Notes under the pieces: generated by a model
The model's database searches: none
What the model was told of the DNA's origin: nothing
The model's input: the letters and a program-made list of their open reading frames with translations, nothing else
Program-made: the position numbers and the translations under genes
Source of the DNA: DASXUG01 sp964620425
GTDB taxonomy: Bacteria > Pseudomonadota > Gammaproteobacteria > Burkholderiales > Methylophilaceae
Assembly: GCA_964620425.1 (NCBI GenBank)
Contig: CAZUGV010000004.1
Coordinates: 145,859-209,858, forward strand
Length of the DNA: 64,000 nt
Direction: 5' to 3'
Shown: positions 27,447-37,123 of the stretch, in pieces
How positions within the stretch are numbered: the stretch's first letter is position 1
Layout: every line of letters begins with the position of its first letter

Positions 27447-27547
27447 TTTATGTTAGAATTCGCGACTGATAAAGTTAAATTTAATCACCCAAATTAAAGT
27501 TACTAACCATATAGTCGCTAACTGCTGAATCCTCAATCAAAGTCTAC

Positions 27548-28177
27548 GTGCACCCAACTATCAAGCTGATCAATCTACTCATACTGGCAATCACAATTAA
27601 TATAGTCAGTGATGTAGCTTTGTATTTCATTGCTATTGTTTTGGTGGTGGCGCTATTGATCTACCGTGTTAGTGGCGTGTTCAAGTCTTTGTATAGATTG
27701 CGATGGTTGCTGCTGTCAGTTAGCTTGATATATGCATTTACAACTGCTGGGGAGTATATTCAACAATGGCCATTTGCGGTTTCACCAACTTATGAAGGCT
27801 TACAGCAGGCCGGTATGCAAATCTTTAGATTATGTTTAATGGTGGCTGGATTAACCCTGTTTACTGCAACCTCAGATAGGCAGCAAATTATGTCTGGGTT
27901 TTATTCACTGGTTAGCCCGTTTAAAATATGTGCGTTATTGCCAGAACGCTTTGCTTCTAGGCTTTGGTTAACTTTATACTATGTGGAACATCGGCAGCAA
28001 GATGCTATCAAAAACTCAATATTTCAAAATTTGAAATCAACTTTGCTACAGCAGCGAGTAGCTGAGGAAATGCCTGTGTCGATAGACATAATGTTGTCAT
28101 CTTTGCAATGGTATGACGTTTGGTCTCCAACTGTTTTGGTGGTAACTATGTACGCTGTTGAGTCTTGGTTGGAATGA
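27548..28177 (+). CDS. EcfT/CbiQ-like membrane protein
   Basis: 209 residues starting with GTG 27548 (start uncertain). Four or five hydrophobic helices in the first 125 residues and a polar C-terminal part resemble the T component (CbiQ/EcfT) of energy-coupling factor transporters. The usual paired Ala-Arg-Gly coupling motifs are not clear by eye. No ATPase or substrate-binding S component is nearby, so it is an orphan. Its stop overlaps the truA start (ATGA), so it is translationally coupled to truA. Confidence 0.65.
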   Translation: MHPTIKLINLLILAITINIVSDVALYFIAIVLVVALLIYRVSGVFKSLYRLRWLLLSVSLIYAFTTAGEYIQQWPFAVSPTYEGLQQAGMQIFRLCLMVAGLTLFTATSDRQQIMSGFYSLVSPFKICALLPERFASRLWLTLYYVEHRQQDAIKNSIFQNLKSTLLQQRVAEEMPVSIDIMLSSLQWYDVWSPTVLVVTMYAVESWLE

Positions 28178-28956
28178 GAATAGCCTTAGGATTGGAATAT
28201 GATGGCACGCATTACTGCGGTTGGCAAAGCCAGCCATCGGGATGCGGTGTGCAAGATATTTTGGAGGTTGCGCTGGCAGCAATGGCGGGGCATGAGGTGC
28301 GTGTTCATGCAGCAGGTCGCACTGATGCTGGCGTGCATGCATTAACCCAAGTAGTCCATTTTGACACGCAAACCCTTAGACCCATGAGTGCTTGGGTGCG
28401 AGGCATTAACAGTACTTTACCTGCAAGTTTAAGAATAATCTGGGCTAAGTCGGTCGATGAGAACTTTCATGCTCGATTTGATGCTTATCAACGTAGCTAT
28501 CAATACTTGTTGTTAAATCATCCAATCGCTTCGGCGGTTATGGCAAATAAAGCTGGTTGGTTTCATACCCCGTTAGATGTGAATGCTATGGCAAACGCTA
28601 TTCATTATTTACTTGGGCAGCATGATTTTAGTGCGTTTCGTGCAGCGGGCTGTCAGGCAAAATCGCCTATTAAAACCATGTACAGAGCTGAGATAACTCG
28701 GCATGGCGATTATTTGCTTTTTGATTTTTGTGCGAATGCATTTTTGCATCATCAAGTACGTAATATGGTAGGTGCGCTTATTTATATTGGTAAGGGCAGT
28801 TATCCCCCCGAATATATGCAATACCTGCTAACAAAGCTAGATCGTACTGAAGCGCCACCTACCTTCTCCCCAGATGGTTTGTATTTAGTGGGCGTAGGTT
28901 ATGATGCCAAATGGAATTTACCAGCCACAGAGCGTCGATTAAATGTGATGTGTTAG
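28174..28956 (+). CDS. truA: tRNA pseudouridine synthase A
   Basis: 260 residues from ATG 28174, chosen because it overlaps the preceding stop and begins with the family start MRIALGLEYDGTHYCGWQ. It modifies U38-U40 in tRNA anticodon stems. The catalytic aspartate is Asp51 in GRTDAGVHA; FHARFDA and NAFLHHQVRNMVG are conserved. An upstream in-frame start at 28165 is less likely. Confidence 0.96.
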   Translation: MRIALGLEYDGTHYCGWQSQPSGCGVQDILEVALAAMAGHEVRVHAAGRTDAGVHALTQVVHFDTQTLRPMSAWVRGINSTLPASLRIIWAKSVDENFHARFDAYQRSYQYLLLNHPIASAVMANKAGWFHTPLDVNAMANAIHYLLGQHDFSAFRAAGCQAKSPIKTMYRAEITRHGDYLLFDFCANAFLHHQVRNMVGALIYIGKGSYPPEYMQYLLTKLDRTEAPPTFSPDGLYLVGVGYDAKWNLPATERRLNVMC

Positions 28957-28997
28957 AGTGCCAAGGTAAATAATAAAGTTTGAAAAGAGAGTAAATT

Positions 28998-29621
28998 GTG
29001 CGAACACGCGTTAAAATTTGTGGCATTACTCGTTTAGAAGATGCCTTAACAGCTATTAAGTTTGGTGCGGATGCACTTGGATTTGTTTTTTATGAAAAAA
29101 GTCCTCGTAATATTTCAGCAGATCAGGCAGCAGAAATTGTACGTAAATTACCTGCTTTTGTAAGTGTTGTTGGCTTATTTGTGAATGCACAACCCATTGA
29201 AGTGGAAAGGATTTTATCCAAAGTGCATCTGGATATTTTGCAGTTTCATGGTGATGAAACACCAGCAGAATGCCGCCAATATCAATTGCCTTATATGAAA
29301 GCAATTCGCGTTCAAGTATGCACAAATTTGTTACAATACGATTTAGATTTTCACGATGCAAAAGCATTGTTGTTGGATGCCTATACTGAAGGCCTAGCTG
29401 GTGGCACTGGTCAGGTGTTTGATTGGGGGTTGATTCCCAACAATATGTCTAACTCCATTGTGCTAGCTGGCGGCTTGAACGCTGATAACATTACTGACGC
29501 GATACAGCAAGTGCAGCCCTATGCAGTCGATGTCAGTGGCGGTGTGGAGCAAGAAAAAGGGATTAAGGATGCTGATAAAATAGCAGCATTCATGCGAGGA
29601 GTAATAGATGCAACTTTATGA
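28998..29621 (+). CDS. trpF: Phosphoribosylanthranilate isomerase
   Basis: 207 residues from GTG 28998, TIM barrel for the third step of tryptophan synthesis. The general base Cys is in VKICGITR, the general acid Asp is near ALLLDAY, and phosphate-binding GGLNADNI and VDVSGGVE are present. Its end overlaps the trpB start by 14 bases. trpF-trpB-trpA without trpC/D is the usual split arrangement of betaproteobacteria. Confidence 0.96.
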   Translation: MRTRVKICGITRLEDALTAIKFGADALGFVFYEKSPRNISADQAAEIVRKLPAFVSVVGLFVNAQPIEVERILSKVHLDILQFHGDETPAECRQYQLPYMKAIRVQVCTNLLQYDLDFHDAKALLLDAYTEGLAGGTGQVFDWGLIPNNMSNSIVLAGGLNADNITDAIQQVQPYAVDVSGGVEQEKGIKDADKIAAFMRGVIDATL

Positions 29622-30810
29622 TATGCCTGATGAGCGCGGGCACTTTGGAATTTTTGGCGGCACTTTTGTCGCGGAAACGCTAGTTGAAGCACTTGATGAA
29701 CTTCGTCTCATGTACGAAAAATATCGGCATGACCCAGAGTTTTTGGCTGAGTTTGCACATGATCTCAAATATTTTGTTGGTCGTCCTAGCCCGATTTACC
29801 ATGCGAAGCGCTGGTCGGATAAAGTGGGTGGGGCGCAAATTTATTTAAAACGCGAAGATTTGAATCACACTGGCGCCCACAAAGTGAACAATACTGTTGG
29901 CCAAGCATTGCTAGCAAAACGCATGGGCAAGCCACGCGTCATTGCTGAAACAGGCGCTGGTCAACACGGTGTCGCAACCGCAACGATTGCAGCACGTATG
30001 GGGCTGGAGTGCGTTGTATACATGGGCTCTGAAGACGTCAAGCGTCAAGCCCCAAATGTATTCCGCATGAAACTATTAGGCGCAACAGTTGTGCCAGTAG
30101 AGAGCGGCTCAAAAACGCTTAAGGATGCACTAAATGAAGCCATGCGTGATTGGGTAACCAATATTGAAAATACCTTCTATATTATCGGCACTGTGGCTGG
30201 CCCACATCCATATCCGATGATGGTTCGCGATTTTCAGGCAGTGATTGGTGTGGAAGCTAAGCAGCAAATGCAAGAAATGTTAGGTCGTCAACCAGATGCT
30301 GTAGTGGCATGTGTAGGGGGCGGCTCTAACGCAATGGGAATTTTTTATCCTTACATAGATGTACCAAATGTGCGCTTAATTGGTGTTGAAGCTGCGGGCT
30401 TTGGCTTGGAAACTGGCAAACATGCTGCTCCGCTGACTGCAAATAGCAAAGTAGGTGTTTTGCACGGAAACCGTACGTACTTAATGCAAGATGAAGATGG
30501 GCAAATCATCGAAACCCATTCTGTTTCTGCGGGCTTGGATTACCCTGGTGTAGGTCCAGAGCACGCATGGTTAAAAGACTGTAAGCGAGCAGAATATGTT
30601 GCCATTACTGATGATGAAGCTATGGCCGCGTTTCATAGTTTATGTAGAACTGAGGGGATTATTCCCGCACTAGAGTCCAGTCATGCCTTAGCCTATGCAG
30701 AAAAGCTTGCCGCCACCATGTCTAAGGATCAAGTGATTTTGGTCAATCTCTCAGGTCGCGGGGATAAAGATATTAACACCGTAGCCAAACTAGCTAATAT
30801 TACTTTATAA
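29608..30810 (+). CDS. trpB: Tryptophan synthase beta chain
   Basis: 400 residues. PLP-dependent condensation of indole and serine, in complex with TrpA. PLP lysine K92 is in TGAHKVNN, with the catalytic glutamate in IAETGAGQHG, the phosphate-binding loop GGGSNAMG and LSGRGDKD near the end. GAGGAG lies seven bases before the ATG, inside the end of trpF. TrpB1-type length. Confidence 0.97.
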   Translation: MQLYDMPDERGHFGIFGGTFVAETLVEALDELRLMYEKYRHDPEFLAEFAHDLKYFVGRPSPIYHAKRWSDKVGGAQIYLKREDLNHTGAHKVNNTVGQALLAKRMGKPRVIAETGAGQHGVATATIAARMGLECVVYMGSEDVKRQAPNVFRMKLLGATVVPVESGSKTLKDALNEAMRDWVTNIENTFYIIGTVAGPHPYPMMVRDFQAVIGVEAKQQMQEMLGRQPDAVVACVGGGSNAMGIFYPYIDVPNVRLIGVEAAGFGLETGKHAAPLTANSKVGVLHGNRTYLMQDEDGQIIETHSVSAGLDYPGVGPEHAWLKDCKRAEYVAITDDEAMAAFHSLCRTEGIIPALESSHALAYAEKLAATMSKDQVILVNLSGRGDKDINTVAKLANITL

Positions 30811-30831
30811 ACATCACAACTTAAGTCGCTC

Positions 30832-31632
30832 ATGTCTCAAATTTCCTCTGTATTTAATCAACTCAAACAAGCTGGTAAGAAAGCCCTGATCCCTTATATC
30901 ACTGCTGGAGATCCGCATCCTCAACTCACGCTATCGCTCATGCACACTTTAGTAGAGAGTGGTGCAGATATGATCGAGTTAGGTGTGCCATTTTCAGACC
31001 CAATGGCCGACGGCCCTGTGATTCAACGCGCGAGTGAACGCGCTTTGGTGCATCATTTGGGGCTGCGTGGTGTTTTAGAAATCGTCAAAACTTTTCGTGA
31101 AACCAATCAAAAAACGCCAGTTATATTGATGGGGTATGCCAACCCGATTGAGGCGATGGGACAAGAGAAGTTTGCAGATGCCGCAAAAGCGTCAGGTGTA
31201 GATGGTGTGTTGACGGTTGATTATCCACCAGAAGAATGTGCTCAGTTTGTTGGTTTGTTGCAAGCGCGTGGAATTGATCCTATTTTTCTGTTATCACCAA
31301 CTTCTGAGCCAGCGCGGGTTGATTTAATTATTAATCAGGCACGTGGATTTGTATATTACGTATCACTCAAAGGCGTTACGGGCGCTAAAAATTTAGACAT
31401 TCTAGAAGTGACTGATCGTGTCAAAAAAATCCGCACTAAAACAGACCTACCGATTGGTGTAGGGTTTGGTGTGCGTGATGCCGCCACCGCTAAGTTGGTG
31501 GCAGAAATTGCCGATGCAGTTGTGGTGGGGAGTCGCATGGTGCAAACGATTGAAAATTCAAACGAGACCAATATTTTAGAGAATGTCAGTGCGCTGATGC
31601 TTGAGTTGCGCACGGCAATCGATTCACTCTAA
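30832..31632 (+). CDS. trpA: Tryptophan synthase alpha chain
   Basis: 266 residues, TIM barrel that cleaves indole-3-glycerol phosphate and channels indole to TrpB. The catalytic Glu in MIELGVPFSDPMADGP and Asp in VDGVLTVDYP are present, as are GVTGAK and the phosphate site GFGVRD. It follows trpB by 21 bp. Confidence 0.97.
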   Translation: MSQISSVFNQLKQAGKKALIPYITAGDPHPQLTLSLMHTLVESGADMIELGVPFSDPMADGPVIQRASERALVHHLGLRGVLEIVKTFRETNQKTPVILMGYANPIEAMGQEKFADAAKASGVDGVLTVDYPPEECAQFVGLLQARGIDPIFLLSPTSEPARVDLIINQARGFVYYVSLKGVTGAKNLDILEVTDRVKKIRTKTDLPIGVGFGVRDAATAKLVAEIADAVVVGSRMVQTIENSNETNILENVSALMLELRTAIDSL

Positions 31633-31728
31633 ATCTTTTGACAATACAAATTCGAAATTTTAAACGCTAAAACTATTAACCTTTAAAGTTGAATTTATTA
31701 AAGGTTTAGTTGATTAAAGGAATAAACA

Positions 31729-32595
31729 ATGAGCTGGTTACAAAAGCTACTCCCACCAAAAATTAAACGTGTCATTGGCCCTAGCAAAAAAAATGTGCCT
31801 GAAGGTTTATGGAGCAAATGTGATGCTTGTGAAGCAGTTTTATATAGAACTGATTTGGAGAGCAACTCAGAAGTTTGTCCTAAATGTGGGTACCACAATC
31901 GTATTTCAGCGCGTGATCGGCTGGATGTATTGTTAGATGTTGAAGGGCGCGTAGAAATTGGCTCGGAAGTGCAGCCTGTAGACCCACTAAAATTTAAAGA
32001 TAGCCGTCGTTACGCAGATCGTATTAAATCATCACAGGCAGATGTTGGTGAAACAGATGCGTTAATTGTGATGCAAGGTACAATTAAATCTGTTCCCGTC
32101 GTTGTTGCCTCGTTTGAGTTTAAATTTATGGGTGGCTCTATGGGGTCTGTGGTTGGTGAGCGTTTTGTGCGTGGTGTACAAGCAGCTATTGAGCAAAAAG
32201 CCGCTTTTGTTTGTATCGCTGCCAGTGGTGGTGCCCGAATGCAAGAAGGCTTGTTTTCACTTATGCAAATGGCAAAAACAAGTGCCGCTTTAACTGCACT
32301 CAGCCGTCAAGGCTTGCCTTATATCTCAGTCTTGACTGATCCAACGATGGGCGGTGTTTCTGCCAGTTTTGCGATGTTGGGTGATGTCATTATTGCAGAA
32401 CCACAAGCGCTAATTGGCTTTGCTGGCCCGCGAGTGATTGAGCAAACCGTGCGTGAAACTCTGCCAGATGGTTTTCAACGTGCAGAGTTTTTAGTGGAAC
32501 ATGGTGCGGTTGATATGATTATTGATCGTCGTGAAATGCGCGATAAAATGGCTGTATTGCTCGGTAATTTGATGCGTTTGCCTGTTAACGCTTAG
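31729..32595 (+). CDS. accD: Acetyl-CoA carboxylase carboxyltransferase beta subunit
   Basis: 288 residues. Transfers CO2 from biotin to acetyl-CoA in complex with AccA. The N-terminal zinc ribbon has Cys31, Cys34, Cys50 and Cys53. The crotonase-type core shows GGSMGSVVGE, SGGARMQEG and DPTMGGVSASFA. Typical length and position between trpA and folC. Confidence 0.97.
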   Translation: MSWLQKLLPPKIKRVIGPSKKNVPEGLWSKCDACEAVLYRTDLESNSEVCPKCGYHNRISARDRLDVLLDVEGRVEIGSEVQPVDPLKFKDSRRYADRIKSSQADVGETDALIVMQGTIKSVPVVVASFEFKFMGGSMGSVVGERFVRGVQAAIEQKAAFVCIAASGGARMQEGLFSLMQMAKTSAALTALSRQGLPYISVLTDPTMGGVSASFAMLGDVIIAEPQALIGFAGPRVIEQTVRETLPDGFQRAEFLVEHGAVDMIIDRREMRDKMAVLLGNLMRLPVNA

Positions 32596-32625
32596 TTCAT
32601 TATTGCTTAGTTTCTACTATTTAAA

Positions 32626-33945
32626 TTGCCTGCGCTTAATACACTCCCCAATACGCTGACAGGCTGGCTAGAATATATTGAGGCGTTGCATCCCAAGTCT
32701 ATTGCAATGGGGCTGGAGCGAGTGCGTCAGGTTATTCAACGCTTGGGATTGAACCCCACATTTCCACTCATTATCGTTGCAGGTACCAATGGAAAAGGTT
32801 CAACTTGCGCGATTCTGGAACAAATTTATAAGCAGGCAGGCTACAAAGTTGCCTGTTACACTTCGCCGCACTTGCTTCGCTACAATGAACGTGTGCGAGT
32901 GAATTGTCAGCCTGCAACTGACGAAGACCTTTGTAATGCTTTTGCTGCGGTTGAAGAGCATCGACAAGATACACAGCTGACCTATTTTGAATATGGCACT
33001 TTAGCGGCTGTGGGGCACTTTATGCATGTAAAAGTGGATGTGGCTATTTTAGAAGTGGGCTTAGGCGGTAGGTTGGATGCAGTTAACGCATTTGAGCCCA
33101 ACTGCACCATCGTCACCAGCATAGATTTAGATCACACGGAATTTTTGGGCGATGATAGAGATAGCATTGGTTTTGAAAAAGCAGGCGTTTTTAGAGCGAA
33201 GATACCTGCGATATGTGGTGATAACTCACCACCTAAAACACTTATTGCGCATGCCAACAGCATCGGCGCAGATTTAAAGTTAATTGGTTTAGATTTTCGC
33301 GCTGAACATCAAAATACAGCTTGGAGTTACAGTAATACTAGCCAGGCAGACACTCAAACGTTGCCGCAATTGCCTTTGCCAGCTTTGGCGGGGGAGTTTC
33401 AGTTGAATAATGCCGCCTGTGCAATTACGGCTATTCAATCTTTACAGCAAGCACTCCCAGTGAAAGTCGCAGATATTAAGCAAGGTTTAGCGAATGTGAC
33501 TTTAGCTGGGCGTTTCCAGCAAGTGGCGAGTCATCCCGCAGTTATTTTAGATGTGGCACATAACCCACATGCAGCAAAGTCTTTGGCTGAAAACTTGCGT
33601 TATCAACCATGCTCAGGAAAAACTTTGGCGGTTTTTGCTATGTTGTCTGATAAAGATATTGCTAGCGTGGTTGCTGCTTTGAGCAATCAGGTAGATTGTT
33701 GGTATGTAGCCAGTATTAATGCGTTAAGGGGTGCGAAAGCGCAACAACTGGCTAATTTAATTTTCAGTAAACAGCCTAATGCCAAGGTTTTTCAACACGC
33801 AGAAGTTTTGATTGCTTACCAGCAAGCCTGTCAAGATGCGAGTGAAAATGATAGAATTATCGTGTTCGGTTCATTTTTTACCGTGGCCGATGTGATGCAA
33901 TATTTAGCCCACAATAAAATACCTACGCAAAATAGCTGGAAGTAG
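32626..33945 (+). CDS. folC: Dihydrofolate synthase / folylpolyglutamate synthase
   Basis: 439 residues. Adds glutamate to dihydropteroate and folates. P-loop VAGTNGKGSTC, followed by YTSPHL and ERVRVN, the metal-site LGGRLDAVN, SIDLDHTEFLGD and the C-terminal DVAHNPHA are all present. I take TTG 32626 as start: there is no ATG before residue 28, where the family is already conserved. A TTG start implies modest translation. Confidence 0.94.
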   Translation: MPALNTLPNTLTGWLEYIEALHPKSIAMGLERVRQVIQRLGLNPTFPLIIVAGTNGKGSTCAILEQIYKQAGYKVACYTSPHLLRYNERVRVNCQPATDEDLCNAFAAVEEHRQDTQLTYFEYGTLAAVGHFMHVKVDVAILEVGLGGRLDAVNAFEPNCTIVTSIDLDHTEFLGDDRDSIGFEKAGVFRAKIPAICGDNSPPKTLIAHANSIGADLKLIGLDFRAEHQNTAWSYSNTSQADTQTLPQLPLPALAGEFQLNNAACAITAIQSLQQALPVKVADIKQGLANVTLAGRFQQVASHPAVILDVAHNPHAAKSLAENLRYQPCSGKTLAVFAMLSDKDIASVVAALSNQVDCWYVASINALRGAKAQQLANLIFSKQPNAKVFQHAEVLIAYQQACQDASENDRIIVFGSFFTVADVMQYLAHNKIPTQNSWK

Positions 33946-34002
33946 CAGTGCAAGAAGTCATGAGTTGTAAACAATCAGCAGAAATAAAATAGGATAGTCC
34001 AA

Positions 34003-34791
34003 ATGTCGTCAGATTCATCTCAAGCCACTGATTTAGAGTTGCAGTTCAAAAAACGTGCTAGACGCCGTTTAGTAGGCGCAATTGCACTGGTGCTGGTGAT
34101 GCTTGTTGTGCTGCCTATGTTGTTGGAAGATCATGAACAGAATACGCCGCAACAAGCTGTGACTATTTCTATCCCCAGTCAAAATGCAGAGTTTACAACG
34201 CAAGCACCTATTCAAACACCAACGCCAATTCAAACCCCAGCTCCAGCCGCTCCGAATCCTGTGTTAGAGAGTGCTGTGGTTGAGACACCAAAATCAGATG
34301 CGACTGAGAGTCCAGAAGTTAAATCTATTAATCATTTCAGTGCAAATGCTGGAGCAAAAGAGGATGTTGAGAAAAAATCTGTTGAAATTAAAAAAATAGC
34401 TGACCCCAAAATGACTAAGGAAGTTAAGGTTGCAGATGACAAAAAAGACAAGCTATCCACTTCCACGCTAGATAAAGGACCTAATACGAAACAAAGTACG
34501 CCAGATAACCCGCATACATCGGAAAAGTCAGGCGCTGAAGCAAAGGCGTTAGATGATTCTGGTAAACCTTACTACTTGCAAATCGGTGTTTTTTCAGAGA
34601 GCGTGAATGTTACGCATTTGCAGAAAAAGTTAAGCGAGGTGAAACTCAAAAGTTATACCGAAAAAATTGCTACTGAAAAGGGTGAAAAGACTCGCCTACG
34701 TGTTGGACCGTTTGATAATAAAGAGCAAGCAGATCGAGCATCTGATAAATTGAAAATCATTGGCTTGTCTGGTTTTGTTAGCAATAGGTAG
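34003..34791 (+). CDS. SPOR-domain protein, DedD-like
   Basis: 262 residues. Short cytoplasmic N-terminus, one TM helix (about 26-43, LVGAIALVLVMLVVLPML), a long Pro/Lys/Glu-rich periplasmic linker, and a C-terminal SPOR domain at about 188-262 (YYLQIGVF, TRLRVGPF, KLKIIGLSGFV). SPOR domains bind denuded peptidoglycan at the division septum. The position between folC and cvpA is that of dedD in enterobacteria and pseudomonads. Confidence 0.88.
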   Translation: MSSDSSQATDLELQFKKRARRRLVGAIALVLVMLVVLPMLLEDHEQNTPQQAVTISIPSQNAEFTTQAPIQTPTPIQTPAPAAPNPVLESAVVETPKSDATESPEVKSINHFSANAGAKEDVEKKSVEIKKIADPKMTKEVKVADDKKDKLSTSTLDKGPNTKQSTPDNPHTSEKSGAEAKALDDSGKPYYLQIGVFSESVNVTHLQKKLSEVKLKSYTEKIATEKGEKTRLRVGPFDNKEQADRASDKLKIIGLSGFVSNR

Positions 34792-34851
34792 CTTTGCCAA
34801 TGAAAATAATGTTAGCTTACAGATACGTTAAATTATGGCGTTTTTTTTAAT

Positions 34852-35343
34852 ATGACTGTTTTTGATTATGCTGTATTAGGCATTATTGGCATATCTGTGT
34901 TTATCAGCCTGATTCGTGGATTTATCCGTGAGTTTTTAGCTTTAGTGAGTTGGGTGGTTGCTTTTGTTGTTGCACGTACATACACCTCAGAAATAGTGCC
35001 GTTACTGCCTCTAGATATTCCAACGGATGCATTGCGTTATCTTGCCGCATTCATGATATTGTTTTTAGCGACGTTATTAGTATCAAGTTTGCTATCAATT
35101 GCACTTACACAGTTAATTAAAGGTTTAAAATTAGGCTGGTTAAATAGAGCTTTAGGTGGGGTGTTTGGGATATTGCGTGGTGTGTGCATTGTTTCAATAT
35201 TGGTGTTTTTGGCTGGGTTCACGAATATCCCCAAGGATGATCGTTGGCGAAGTGCAATGTTTAGTTCACCTTTAGAAGTGTTCGTGAAGCATCTGTTGGT
35301 ATGGGTGCCAGAAGATATTGCAAAGCATGTTAATTACGATTAG
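34852..35343 (+). CDS. cvpA: CvpA-family membrane protein
   Basis: 163 residues with four TM helices. Starts MTVFDYAVLGIIGISVFISL and has the RGFIREFLALVSW stretch typical of colicin V production proteins. It is needed for colicin V production and envelope functions in E. coli; the biochemical role is not settled. It sits just before purF as in many proteobacteria. Confidence 0.93.
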   Translation: MTVFDYAVLGIIGISVFISLIRGFIREFLALVSWVVAFVVARTYTSEIVPLLPLDIPTDALRYLAAFMILFLATLLVSSLLSIALTQLIKGLKLGWLNRALGGVFGILRGVCIVSILVFLAGFTNIPKDDRWRSAMFSSPLEVFVKHLLVWVPEDIAKHVNYD

Positions 35344-35459
35344 ATTGTAGATGTGCTGAAAGCTCGTTCACACGTTTAAATTTAATTCGCCATTCCAAAG
35401 CTTTACAAGTACTGAATTTTAGTTATTACAGATTTTAGTTTTTATTAGGATGCCTACCC

Positions 35460-37001
35460 ATGTGTGGAGTAATCGGTATTGTTGGCAAGAACCCAGTTAA
35501 CCAACTGTTATATGATGGCTTATTAGTCTTGCAACATCGTGGACAAGATGCTGCAGGTATTGTTACTTGTGACGGTAACACGTTTTATATGCACAAAAAT
35601 AATGGTCTTGTGCAAGATGTGTTTCAAACTCGGCATATGCGCAGTTTGCAGGGTAACACTGGCATAGCCCATGTGCGTTACCCTACCGCTGGATCTTCAT
35701 CTGCAGCAGAGGCGCAACCATTTTACGTGAATTCGCCTTTTGGCATTGTGCTTGGACACAACGGTAATTTGACCAATGCCCCGCAGCTAAAAGATGAAAT
35801 GTTCCGCCAAGATTTACGGCATATCAACACCAATTCAGATTCTGAAGTACTGCTCAACGTATTTGCACATGAGATTGAGCAATCTGCACATTCTGCAATC
35901 TTAAATGCAGACATGGTTTTTGATGCTGTAGCAGGCGTGCATAGGCGCTGTAAAGGTGCTTACGCTGTAGTGGCAATGGTGGCTAATTTTGGTTTGGTCG
36001 CATTCCGCGATCCGCATGGTATTCGCCCGTTGGTGATTGGGGTCAACGAAACTGATCAAGGGGTTGAATATATTGTTGCATCTGAAAGCGTTGCTTTGGA
36101 TGTGTTAGGTTTTAAATTGATGCGTGATGTTGCACCAGGTGAAGCTGTTTTTATTGATATGGATGGTAATTTTTCATCCAAGCAATGTGCGCCCAATGCC
36201 AAACTCACGCCATGTATTTTTGAGTACGTTTACCTTGCTCGTCCAGATTCATTAGTCGATAACGTTTCTGTGTATCAAACCCGTTTACATATGGGCGAGA
36301 GCTTGGCTGAGAAAATTCACCGTGAGTGGAAAGACTTACAGATTGATGTGGTGATTCCAATTCCCGATACCAGCCGCCCGAGTGCGTTACAGCTTGCAAA
36401 TGCCCTAAAGCTTACTTATCGAGAGGGATTCATTAAAAATCGCTACATCGGTCGAACTTTTATTATGCCTGGTCAAGCGTTACGTAAAAAATCCGTACGC
36501 CAAAAACTTAACCCAATTGGCATGGAGTTTAAAGGTAAAAACGTGTTATTAGTGGATGATTCCATCGTGCGTGGTACCACTTCACAGCAAATCGTTCAAA
36601 TGGCGCGTGACGCAGGTGCCAATAAAGTTTATTTCGCTTCAGCTGCGCCACCCGTGCGTTACCCAAATGTCTACGGCATTGATATGCCATCGCGTGATGA
36701 ATTGCTGGCGACTGGTCGAACCGATGAAGAGATCTGCAAGGAAATTGGCGCGGATGCTTTAATCTATCAGGATTTAGATGCGTTGGTCAAAGCCGTGCAG
36801 CTCAGTAACCCTGATATTGAAGTATTTGATTGCTCCTGTTTTGATGGTAAGTACGTGACAGGAGATATTGATGAGGCTTATTTAAATCGTATTGAATCGG
36901 CACGTGGCGATAAAGAAAAAACTCAAAAACCAGCAAACACAATCACACAGCTAGATTTAAATTTAGTGAATAGCAAAGCCCAAGAGGAGGAGGCGGCCTA
37001 A
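35460..37001 (+). CDS. purF: Amidophosphoribosyltransferase
   Basis: 513 residues; first step of purine synthesis, making phosphoribosylamine from PRPP and glutamine. The catalytic Cys2 follows the initiator Met (MCGVIGIVG). Glutaminase marks RYPTAGSS and GHNGN and the PRPP-binding LLVDDSIVRGTTS are present. No propeptide, as in the E. coli type. The last ~35 residues are a polar tail. Confidence 0.97.
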   Translation: MCGVIGIVGKNPVNQLLYDGLLVLQHRGQDAAGIVTCDGNTFYMHKNNGLVQDVFQTRHMRSLQGNTGIAHVRYPTAGSSSAAEAQPFYVNSPFGIVLGHNGNLTNAPQLKDEMFRQDLRHINTNSDSEVLLNVFAHEIEQSAHSAILNADMVFDAVAGVHRRCKGAYAVVAMVANFGLVAFRDPHGIRPLVIGVNETDQGVEYIVASESVALDVLGFKLMRDVAPGEAVFIDMDGNFSSKQCAPNAKLTPCIFEYVYLARPDSLVDNVSVYQTRLHMGESLAEKIHREWKDLQIDVVIPIPDTSRPSALQLANALKLTYREGFIKNRYIGRTFIMPGQALRKKSVRQKLNPIGMEFKGKNVLLVDDSIVRGTTSQQIVQMARDAGANKVYFASAAPPVRYPNVYGIDMPSRDELLATGRTDEEICKEIGADALIYQDLDALVKAVQLSNPDIEVFDCSCFDGKYVTGDIDEAYLNRIESARGDKEKTQKPANTITQLDLNLVNSKAQEEEAA

Positions 37002-37044
37002 GCTGAACTTGACCCAGTATTAAGCTCAGTCTATTATAGTAACA

Positions 37045-37114
37045 GCGCTGATTTGAGCGGCTAGCGATAGTCTACTCAGCTTGCGAGCGCATAATAAATA
37101 CAGCTAAAGCGAGT
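37045..37114 (+). promoter_or_regulatory. SAM-II riboswitch aptamer before metZ
   Basis: H-type pseudoknot matching the SAM-II (metA motif) pattern. P1 is GCGCT 37045-37049 with AGCGC 37086-37090. L1 begins GATTTGA. P2 is ACTC-A-GCTT 37074-37082 with AAGC-GAGT 37107-37114 (8 pairs, one bulged A). The conserved CTTGC before P1's 3' strand and AATAAAT...GCTAAAGC after it are both present. L1 carries an extra hairpin 37059-37072 (GGCTA / TAGTC) capped by a GNRA tetraloop GCGA. It lies 101 bp before metZ and is followed by a terminator, so SAM probably represses metZ transcription. Confidence 0.85.
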
Positions 37115-37123
37115 GAGGTAATC

